Position numbers and translations under genes: made by a program. The notes under the pieces were generated by a model, which saw only the letters and a list, made by a program, of their open reading frames with translations, made no database searches and was not told the DNA's origin. Shown here piece by piece: positions 15,529-20,943 of a stretch of DNA of 20,943 nt; within the stretch, counting starts at the first letter, position 1, and every line of letters starts with the position of its first letter. The stretch comes from an uncultured Flavobacterium sp. (GTDB taxonomy: Bacteria > Bacteroidota > Bacteroidia > Flavobacteriales > Flavobacteriaceae). The stretch lies in NCBI GenBank assembly GCA_934636265.1, contig CAKUAD010000024.1, positions 1 through 20,943 on the forward strand, in the 5' to 3' direction.

Positions 15529-16874
15529 AGCGGCCGTTCGAGCAAATCGAGAATTTGGTTTTCAATCTGTACACTGTCCCAAAGGTTTTCGATGCCGGGT
15601 GTGGCCATCACCTGGTCCATAATTTCCTTTTGGCGGTCGCCGATGGCCAGCGCTTCACTGTAAGAGCGCTCGCTAAAGGTGACACGACTGTACAAAGGCA
15701 TCCATTTTTCAGGGTATTTTTCTGAAAACCGCTTTTCGATTTTCTTTTGAAGCAAAAATTTTTCGTCGGCGGTCTTGGCGCTCATTTCCTCAAAATTCCG
15801 ACGTGAAAGCTCGGCGATGGCATCGGCGTTTGGCTTGCGCGACACCTGATACTCCTGAAATATGCGTTCCCAGTTGTCGCCGTACTGATCGATCATTTCA
15901 CTTAAAACGGTTATGTCTTCAAAACCTGCATTCATACCGTGCCCGTAAAATGGTACGATGGCGTGCGCCGAATCGCCTATAAGCGCCACCTTGTCCTTGT
16001 AAGTCCACGGATAGCATTTCATCATCACCAGATAGCTGGTAGGATTTTTAAAGAAGTCTTCCACCAGGTCAGGAATAACCAATTCAGTGTCAGGAAAGTG
16101 TTCGGCAAAAAAGGCAACGAGTTTGTCTTTTGTGTCGAGTTGCTCAAACGAATTCTCACCTTCAAACGGCATAAACAGCGTGCAGGTAAAACTGCCGTCC
16201 AGGTTGGCAAGCGCCATCAGCATAAACTCGCCGCGGGGCCAAATATGCAGAGAATTCTTATCAATTTTATGCGTGCCATCAGGGTTGGCAGGAATATGAA
16301 GTTCCTTGTAACCGATTTTCATGAATTCCTGCGAATAGTCAAACATGCTCTGGCGTTGCATCCGGTGACGTATTCTGGAAAACGCCCCGTCGGCTCCAAA
16401 AACCTTGTCGTATCGGATGTCGGTCCATTCACTGCGCTCTGATTCCCCTATGTGCAGCGTAGCATCGGCCAGGGTGACGTCCCAGACTTTTTGTTCAAAA
16501 AAGAATTTTACGCCCGCAGCCTCGGCCAGGGCAATCATTTTTCTGTTTAAAACTCCGCGTGACAACGAGAAAATCGCCTCTCCTTCCTTGCCGTAAAACT
16601 GATAGTTGAGTTTGCCGTCTTTAAGGTGGATGGCGCGTTTGTCAACCGGAATTCCTATGCTGCGGATTTCATCGTCCAAACCCACATCCTTAAGCGCCCG
16701 CCATCCGCGATCAGACATGACCAAGTTGATGGAACGGCCCGAAAATTCAACCGTACGGATGTCCGGACTGCGGTCAAAAACATGTACTTCATGCCCTTTT
16801 TTGGTTAGATAAATGGCAAGCAGCGTGCCCACAAGGCCCGAGCCCACCACCGCTATTTTTTGAGGAGTTTGCAT
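15525..16874 (-). CDS. kmo: Kynurenine 3-monooxygenase
   Basis: 449 aa from the ATG at 16874; a TTG seven codons upstream is in frame, but it overlaps a TACTTTTG promoter box and adds no conserved residues. It is an FAD-dependent hydroxylase that makes 3-hydroxykynurenine from kynurenine using NADPH and O2. GSGLVG (11-16) binds FAD, GADGAFSR (160-167) and GDSAHAIVPFYGHGMNAGFE (300-319) are the other FAD contacts, and HIWPRGEFMLMALAN (210-224) is typical of KMO. The lengthy membrane tail of eukaryotic enzymes is absent. It is the third gene of the kynU cluster, 39 bases after the arginase-family gene. Confidence 0.93.
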   Translation of the reverse strand: MQTPQKIAVVGSGLVGTLLAIYLTKKGHEVHVFDRSPDIRTVEFSGRSINLVMSDRGWRALKDVGLDDEIRSIGIPVDKRAIHLKDGKLNYQFYGKEGEAIFSLSRGVLNRKMIALAEAAGVKFFFEQKVWDVTLADATLHIGESERSEWTDIRYDKVFGADGAFSRIRHRMQRQSMFDYSQEFMKIGYKELHIPANPDGTHKIDKNSLHIWPRGEFMLMALANLDGSFTCTLFMPFEGENSFEQLDTKDKLVAFFAEHFPDTELVIPDLVEDFFKNPTSYLVMMKCYPWTYKDKVALIGDSAHAIVPFYGHGMNAGFEDITVLSEMIDQYGDNWERIFQEYQVSRKPNADAIAELSRRNFEEMSAKTADEKFLLQKKIEKRFSEKYPEKWMPLYSRVTFSERSYSEALAIGDRQKEIMDQVMATPGIENLWDSVQIENQILDLLERPL

Positions 16875-16892
16875 TAAGTGAGGGTTAGGATA

Positions 16893-16900
16893 CAAAAGTA
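16893..16900 (-). promoter_or_regulatory. -7 box TACTTTTG before kmo
   Basis: Exact TAnnTTTG match on the minus strand, 18 bases before the kmo ATG and in the short gap after the arginase-family gene. No TTG is at standard -33 spacing. It suggests that kmo can be transcribed apart from the upstream genes. Confidence 0.4.
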
Positions 16901-16913
16901 ACGATTAACAGGC

Positions 16914-17990
16914 TTAAAACCTGATTTTATCACCCGTTTCGAGCCCGTTGTTGCTGGCCAGCATGCCGCACAGGTGAAACAACATGCGCGCGCCAACGTT
17001 TCCGTCCCAGTCGTCCTCGCCGGGGGCAACCTCGACCAGGTCAAAGCCCAGAATATTTTTCCCGCTTTGCGCCAGACGACTCAACAAATAAGTTGCTTGT
17101 TCAAACGACAGTCCTCCGGGAACCGGCGTTCCGGTGTTGGGGCAGTACCAGGCCAATAGCGCATCAATATCGACGCTGACCACCACATCCTGCGGGAGTT
17201 GCTCCAAAATGGCATCGCACTGATTTTTCCATGTCATTCCCCCAAATCCGGCGGCTTTCAAATCAGCGTCGGTGTATACTTTTACCGGGTGCGATTTTAC
17301 AACGTCGACTTCCTGCTGACAAAAATCGCGGATGCCTACCTGTACGATCTTTTTAACCTGTGGCAACTGAAGGGCGTTGTACATAATGGACGCATGCGAA
17401 TAGGTAAACCCTTCATAAGCGATGCGCAAATCCATGTGCGCGTCCAAATGCAGAATGCCAAAGGAATCGTGCCGCGAGGCGATGGCTTCATAATAACCCA
17501 GCGGGGTTGAATGGTCGCCGCCTAAAAGCGCTACTTTTTTACCGCGGTCCATCCAGTAAAGCGCACGGTCGCGCAGGTCGCGGTTCATTTGGGCGCATTT
17601 TTCGTTTATTTTTTCAAGGTTTGCAGACAACGCCGGCATAGTCGACACATCTTCGCCATTTTCCAGCGCCTCGATGATGATCTGGGCCAACTCCTTGTAT
17701 TTTTTGCTGTCGCGATCCCACTTTTCAGTATGGTCGCTCAGGTCGAGGTGGATGCCGAGCTTCCAGAGTTCAGGGAATTCCTGATGGTGAAGATCCACCT
17801 GAAAAGAAGCGTCCAGAATGGCTGCAGGACCTTGCGATGCACCCGCGCCATAACTTACCGTAACCTCCCACGGAACCGGGATGATGACGATTTCACTTTC
17901 GTCGGCGGTAAAGGGAAGGCCGTAAATGCTTTGGGTGGCAAGTCCGGGCTGCGAAGGATCAAAAGAGGCTATTTTTTCTTGTTTAGTCAT
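16914..17990 (-). CDS. Agmatinase/arginase-family ureohydrolase inside the kynurenine cluster
   Basis: 358 aa. Family metal ligands are all present: GGDH (157-160, His160), DAHMD (183-187: Asp183, His185, Asp187) and DID (Asp274, Asp276). YEGFTYSHAS (192-201) follows the agmatinase type, and TGTPVPGG (286-293) and LVEVAPGED (318-326) complete the domain. These enzymes use two Mn ions to hydrolyse guanidino or formimidoyl C-N bonds (arginine, agmatine, formimidoylglutamate). The DP that usually follows the DxD ligands is Leu279-Ala280 here. The gene lies 15 bases after kynU and 39 before kmo, and no arginine, polyamine or histidine gene is near. Its substrate is thus uncertain; see findings. 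Automated names would be agmatinase, arginase or formimidoylglutamase. Confidence 0.88.
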   Translation of the reverse strand: MTKQEKIASFDPSQPGLATQSIYGLPFTADESEIVIIPVPWEVTVSYGAGASQGPAAILDASFQVDLHHQEFPELWKLGIHLDLSDHTEKWDRDSKKYKELAQIIIEALENGEDVSTMPALSANLEKINEKCAQMNRDLRDRALYWMDRGKKVALLGGDHSTPLGYYEAIASRHDSFGILHLDAHMDLRIAYEGFTYSHASIMYNALQLPQVKKIVQVGIRDFCQQEVDVVKSHPVKVYTDADLKAAGFGGMTWKNQCDAILEQLPQDVVVSVDIDALLAWYCPNTGTPVPGGLSFEQATYLLSRLAQSGKNILGFDLVEVAPGEDDWDGNVGARMLFHLCGMLASNNGLETGDKIRF

Positions 17991-18005
17991 AAGACAATGA
18001 TTTAT

Positions 18006-19280
18006 TTATTTCAGGATCCCGTTTTTAAGGATTTGGCCAAATTCATACATATCCTCAAACGAGGTGTACAGCGGAACGGGCGCCAAGCGGATAACATTGG
18101 GTTCGCGCCAGTCGGTGATGACACCGCTTTGCATCAGGTAGTCAAAAAGGCTGCGACCTTGGCCGTGTAAAAACACCGACAGTTGGCAGGCGCGCTCGGC
18201 TGTGTTTGACGGTGTGATGATTTCGAACTCGCTGGGAACTTCTCGGTCAATTTCGCGCAGGACGAATTCCAGGTAGGAGGTGATCCGGTCGCGCTTTTCG
18301 ATCAGAGCATCCATGCCAACCTCATCAAATATCTCCAGCGATGCCAGATACGGCGCCAGCGACAAAATCGGGAGGTTGGACACCTGCCAGCCGTTAGCTC
18401 CGCAAATTGGATCAAACTCGGGCTCCATTAAAAAGCGGCGCTCCTTGTTGTGTCCCCACCAGCCTGCAAAACGCGGAAGGCTTGTATCGGTGTGGTGCAT
18501 TTGGTGCACAAAGTAACCCGAGGCGTTGCCGGGTCCGGAATTCATGTATTTGTAACTGCACCACGCGGCAAAATCGACATTCCAGTCGTGGAGTTCGAGT
18601 TTGATGTTGCCGGCCGCATGTGCCAGATCCCAACCTACATAAGCGCCGGCATCGTGTGCGGCCTGGGTGATGGTCGCCATGTCAAAGACCTGACCGGTGT
18701 AGTAATTCACACCTCCGATAAGCACCAAAGCCAACTCGTCGCCAACCTGCGCAATGGTTGAGAGGACGTCCTCCAGCCTGATGTTGTGTTCGCCGTCGCG
18801 TCGTTTGATTTCGACAATGGCGTCCTGGGGGTTGTAGCCGTGAAATTTAACCTGGCTCTGAATCATGTACTGATCGCTGGGAAAGGCTTTTTCTTCACAG
18901 ATGATTTTGTAGCGACGACTCGTTGGACGGTAAAACGATACCATCAGCAGGTGAAGGTTGACGGTAAGCGTGTTCATGACGCCTACCTCGCTTGGTAGCG
19001 CACCCACAATTTTACTCAGTGGGTTGGCAAAGCGTTCGTGATAATCCCACCAGGGCTTTTTGGCGTAAAAATGTCCTTCGACCGCCAGTTTGGCCCAGTC
19101 GTCCATAACCTCATCGACGTACTTTTTGGCGCGACGGGGTTGAAGCCCAAGGGAGTTTCCGGTAAAATAGATGACCTCCCGGCCGTTGATTTTTGGAAAG
19201 ATAAACTCCTTGCGGTAGTCGCGAAGGCTATCCTGACTGTCGAGGAATTGGGCAAACTCGCGGGTATTTTTAAACTCCAT
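18006..19280 (-). CDS. kynU: Kynureninase
   Basis: 424 aa PLP enzyme of the aminotransferase fold type I that cleaves 3-hydroxykynurenine to 3-hydroxyanthranilate and alanine (or kynurenine to anthranilate). Visible signatures are FTGNSLGLQP (39-48), GWDLAHAAGN (216-225, with Asp218 facing the cofactor) and the PLP-lysine motif WCSYKYMNSGPG (240-251, Lys244). Length is normal. It is the first gene of the three-gene cluster; the stop is 15 bases before the arginase-family gene. Upstream, TAACTTTA (19311-19304, minus) is a one-mismatch version of the -7 box. Genes for tryptophan dioxygenase, formamidase and 3-hydroxyanthranilate dioxygenase are not in the window. Confidence 0.94.
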   Translation of the reverse strand: MEFKNTREFAQFLDSQDSLRDYRKEFIFPKINGREVIYFTGNSLGLQPRRAKKYVDEVMDDWAKLAVEGHFYAKKPWWDYHERFANPLSKIVGALPSEVGVMNTLTVNLHLLMVSFYRPTSRRYKIICEEKAFPSDQYMIQSQVKFHGYNPQDAIVEIKRRDGEHNIRLEDVLSTIAQVGDELALVLIGGVNYYTGQVFDMATITQAAHDAGAYVGWDLAHAAGNIKLELHDWNVDFAAWCSYKYMNSGPGNASGYFVHQMHHTDTSLPRFAGWWGHNKERRFLMEPEFDPICGANGWQVSNLPILSLAPYLASLEIFDEVGMDALIEKRDRITSYLEFVLREIDREVPSEFEIITPSNTAERACQLSVFLHGQGRSLFDYLMQSGVITDWREPNVIRLAPVPLYTSFEDMYEFGQILKNGILK

Positions 19281-19369
19281 TGTTCTTGGCTTTTTATGGC
19301 GGGTAAAGTTACAAAGACCCGTTGATTAGAGCCTCATGTAATAGGAAAACTTGACGCGGAAACTGATGC

Positions 19370-19452
19370 CTAGCCCCGATGGAAGCGGCATCCTTTTGCG
19401 GCGCGGCGCAGCAGCCGTAAAAGATATAGCGGACAGCGGGAAATTGCTCCAA
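19370..19452 (+). ncRNA. Probable Flavo-1 structured RNA
   Basis: The segment contains TAGCCCCGATGGAAGCGGCA (19371-19390) and later AAAAGATATAGCGGACAGCG (19420-19439), which I recall as the conserved core of the Flavo-1 RNA motif found by comparative genomics in Flavobacteria. A 10-bp hairpin is visible: CTTTTGCGGC (19393-19402) with GCCGTAAAAG (19414-19423), one G-U pair included and an 11-base loop. CCCG (19375-19378) can pair with CGGG (19437-19440) to close it. Its function is unknown. It lies between the 5' end of kynU and the 3' end of queA, on the strand opposite both genes. The match is from memory and has not been scored against a model. Confidence 0.72.
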
Positions 19453-19474
19453 AAAAAATGAGGCCTAAGCCCCA
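19451..19474 (-). terminator. Intrinsic terminator after queA
   Basis: On the minus strand TGGGGC and GCCTCA form a 6-bp stem with one G-U pair (19474-19469 with 19464-19459) and a 4-base loop, followed by eight T residues (19458-19451). It lies 10 bases after the queA stop. On the plus strand the same repeat has an A-C mismatch and a tail GATTTTTGTTTT, so termination of the Flavo-1-like RNA there would be weaker. Confidence 0.7.
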
Positions 19475-19484
19475 GATTTTTGTT

Positions 19485-20534
19485 TTAAATGATTAGCATG
19501 GCGTCACCGTACGAGTAAAAGCGGTACTTTTCCTTGATGGCCTCGTCGTACGCTTTTTTGAGCAGATCGTGGCCGGCAAAGGCCGAAACCATCATGAGCA
19601 GCGTTGATTTTGGCGTGTGGAAATTGGTGATCATGCAGTTGGCTACGCTAAAATCATATGGCGGAAAGATGAATTTGTTGGTCCAGCCGTCATACGGATT
19701 GAGCGATCGGTTGCTGGACACCGAACTTTCGATGGCGCGCATTGAGGTGGTTCCGACCGCGCAGATGCGTTTGCGTTTGGCTATGCCGTCGTTGACGATG
19801 TCGCAGGCTTCTTGCGTGATCCGTAATTCCTCTGAATCCATTTTGTGTTTGGAAAGATCCTCGACCTCGACCGGGTTAAAGGTTCCAAGGCCTACGTGCA
19901 GCGTGATTTCGGCAAAGTTCACACCCTTGATTTCCAGACGCTTCATCAGGTGACGTGAAAAGTGGAGTCCGGCGGTTGGGGCCGCAACGGCACCCTCTTC
20001 CTTGGCGTAGATGGTTTGGTAGCGCTCGGCATCCTCTTCTGTTACCTCGCGGGTAATGTATTTTGGGATAGGCGTCTCACCCAGCTCGGTGAGTTTATTG
20101 CGGAACTCGGCATATGAACCGTCGTATAAAAAGCGAAGGGTGCGGCCGCGCGATGTGGTGTTGTCGATGACCTCGGCCACGAGCGAATCGTCGTCGCCAA
20201 AGTACAGCTTGTTGCCAATGCGGATTTTACGCGCCGGATCAACCAGTACGTCCCAAAGGCGCTGCTCTGAATTTAACTCACGCAACAAAAAGACCTCGAT
20301 GCGGGCACCTGTTTTTTCCTTGTTGCCGTAAAGTCGGGCCGGGAAAACCTTGGTGTTGTTGACGATCAGAACGTCGCCGTCGTCAAAATAGTCGATCAGG
20401 TCGCGGAACATTTTATGCTCTATGGTCTTGTTGGCGCGGTCGATAACCATCAGGCGCGATTCGTCGCGGTTTTCAGCCGGTGTTTCGGCTAACAACTCCT
20501 TTGGAAGGTTGAAGTTGAAATGGGATAATTTCAT
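19485..20534 (-). CDS. queA: S-adenosylmethionine:tRNA ribosyltransferase-isomerase (QueA)
   Basis: 349 aa. It transfers and isomerises the ribosyl group of SAM onto 7-aminomethyl-7-deazaguanine in tRNA, giving epoxyqueuosine at the wobble position. Family signatures are [19 protein letters not shown] near the N-terminus, [45 protein letters not shown] and [18 protein letters not shown]. Length is normal. The ATG at 20534 is preferred: an in-frame stop lies three codons upstream. It stands alone, with a promoter about 80 bases upstream and a terminator after it. A short ORF in the leader ends in an ATGA overlap with its start codon. QueE, in the same pathway, is encoded 13 kb away. Confidence 0.95.
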   Translation of the reverse strand: MKLSHFNFNLPKELLAETPAENRDESRLMVIDRANKTIEHKMFRDLIDYFDDGDVLIVNNTKVFPARLYGNKEKTGARIEVFLLRELNSEQRLWDVLVDPARKIRIGNKLYFGDDDSLVAEVIDNTTSRGRTLRFLYDGSYAEFRNKLTELGETPIPKYITREVTEEDAERYQTIYAKEEGAVAAPTAGLHFSRHLMKRLEIKGVNFAEITLHVGLGTFNPVEVEDLSKHKMDSEELRITQEACDIVNDGIAKRKRICAVGTTSMRAIESSVSSNRSLNPYDGWTNKFIFPPYDFSVANCMITNFHTPKSTLLMMVSAFAGHDLLKKAYDEAIKEKYRFYSYGDAMLII

Positions 20535-20590
20535 GTTGCGTTACTGTCTTTTTTTACGGCCTTGGCCAAGTTGATGAAAACAAGCACCAT
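20531..20590 (-). CDS. Possible 19-codon upstream ORF overlapping the queA start
   Basis: On the minus strand an ATG at 20590-20588 opens 19 codons ([19 protein letters not shown]) and ends at a TGA (20533-20531) whose first two bases are shared with the queA ATG, giving an ATGA junction. It begins about 17 bases downstream of the transcription start predicted from the promoter. Such an arrangement would allow translational coupling. No ribosome-binding site can be judged, as this phylum rarely uses one, and the ORF may be chance. Confidence 0.3.
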   Translation of the reverse strand: MVLVFINLAKAVKKDSNAT

Positions 20591-20612
20591 TGCAGGTTTT
20601 CTGGAAAGTGCG

Positions 20613-20644
20613 CAAATATACGACCGCGAAAAAGGGAAAGTCAA
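20613..20644 (-). promoter_or_regulatory. Promoter of queA
   Basis: On the minus strand a TTG (20644-20642) is followed after 21 bases by TATATTTG (20620-20613). Both halves fit the Bacteroidota TTG/TAnnTTTG promoter, with spacing inside the accepted range. The predicted leader to queA is about 73 bases. Confidence 0.65.
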
Positions 20645-20943
20645 GGAAAACCTTGAAAATATGAAACTGCGGCAGCTACGGGTCGGCTGCAAAATAGGTT
20701 TTTACCAACGCCTTGGCAAAGAATATCAGTTTTGACCGTACCGAAACCTGGCAATTGCGCGCCAGGCAATGTTTTTGGGTTTGTGGATTGTCCGTTTATC
20801 GGCCGTTGCGTAATCTTTTAACATTTCAGGCAATTTTTCTATACTCATGGCAGTGAGAAAAAGACTACTTTCTGCCATGGGAAGGGGGAAGGCATGGGAA
20901 TTTCCCCTTACAAAAAAATGCCCCGGGCCGGTTACAGATTCCC
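20645..20943. other. Gene-free right edge with consecutive hairpins
   Basis: No ORF is supported. Inverted repeats found by eye are CCTGGC/GCCAGG (20747-20752, 20761-20766, 8-base loop), CATGGCAG/CTGCCATG (20846-20853, 20872-20879, 18-base loop) and AAGGGGGAA/TTTCCCCTT (20882-20890, 20901-20909, one G-U pair, 10-base loop). The last two are only two bases apart. The extreme edge (20916-20930) is G+C-rich around CCCGGG. These could be a leader, terminator pair or repeat belonging to a gene beyond the window. Confidence 0.35.

Noticed and set aside
15939..16442. Open frame of 167 codons on the plus strand within kmo
   Set aside because: It lies wholly opposite a clear FAD monooxygenase gene, and its translation shows no domain.
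17589..18170. Open frame of 193 codons on the plus strand across the arginase-family and kynU genes
   Set aside because: It is a shadow of two well-supported minus-strand genes and their gap; no domain or signal is visible.
1..20943. tRNA genes, CRISPR arrays, insertion sequences or prophage
   Set aside because: No cloverleaf, regularly spaced repeat, transposase, integrase or terminal-repeat pair was seen by eye on either strand.

Overview
The window looks like a chromosomal segment from a flavobacterium-like member of the Bacteroidota (Flavobacteriales). Supporting signs are a TonB with the Bacteroidota-type N-terminus, recurrent -7 boxes of the form TAnnTTTG just upstream of genes, gene starts without evident Shine-Dalgarno sequences, a probable Flavo-1 RNA, and the make-up of the exbB-exbD-exbD-tonB cluster. 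I see no tRNA, rRNA, insertion sequence, CRISPR array or phage gene. Most of it reads as core genome.

Layout. At 130-5046 there is a run of short transcription units: an FtsX/LolE-type permease (minus), a divergent NamZ-like muramidase lipoprotein (plus), a small amphipathic-helix ORF (plus), a secreted thioredoxin-like protein (minus), a cysteine-cluster YkgJ-family protein (minus) and a divergent SAM methyltransferase (plus). At 5091-6196 a DUF2059 protein follows queE (7-carboxy-7-deazaguanine synthase), both minus. At 6304-11955 is a seven-gene minus-strand operon read as exbB, exbD, exbD, tonB, a two-helix membrane protein, a PstS-like lipoprotein and a large TPR protein. It has a full flavobacterial promoter at its head and an intrinsic terminator at its end. 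At 12278-15528 are two plus-strand genes, a HerA/DUF853-type ATPase and a type II NADH dehydrogenase, separated by a 460-base gap. At 15525-19280 is a minus-strand kynurenine cluster read as kynU, an agmatinase/arginase-family gene and kmo. At 19370-19452 there is a probable Flavo-1 RNA on the plus strand, facing the 3' end of queA (19485-20534, minus). The last 400 bases hold only the queA promoter/leader and hairpins.

How the genes work together. The ExbB-ExbD-TonB set would energise outer-membrane transport, and the co-transcribed PstS-like lipoprotein and TPR protein suggest an undescribed accessory branch of that machine. KMO and kynureninase together turn kynurenine into 3-hydroxyanthranilate, a route to NAD in bacteria. 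The ureohydrolase-family gene between them has no assigned role there and is the best candidate for new biochemistry. QueE and QueA act at two separated steps of queuosine synthesis.

The points most worth a second look are the arginase-family gene inside the kynurenine operon, the orphan PstS-like protein lacking the usual phosphate-binding arginine, the Flavo-1-like RNA, and a short upstream ORF whose stop overlaps the queA start. All family assignments come from motif recognition by eye; no database search was run.
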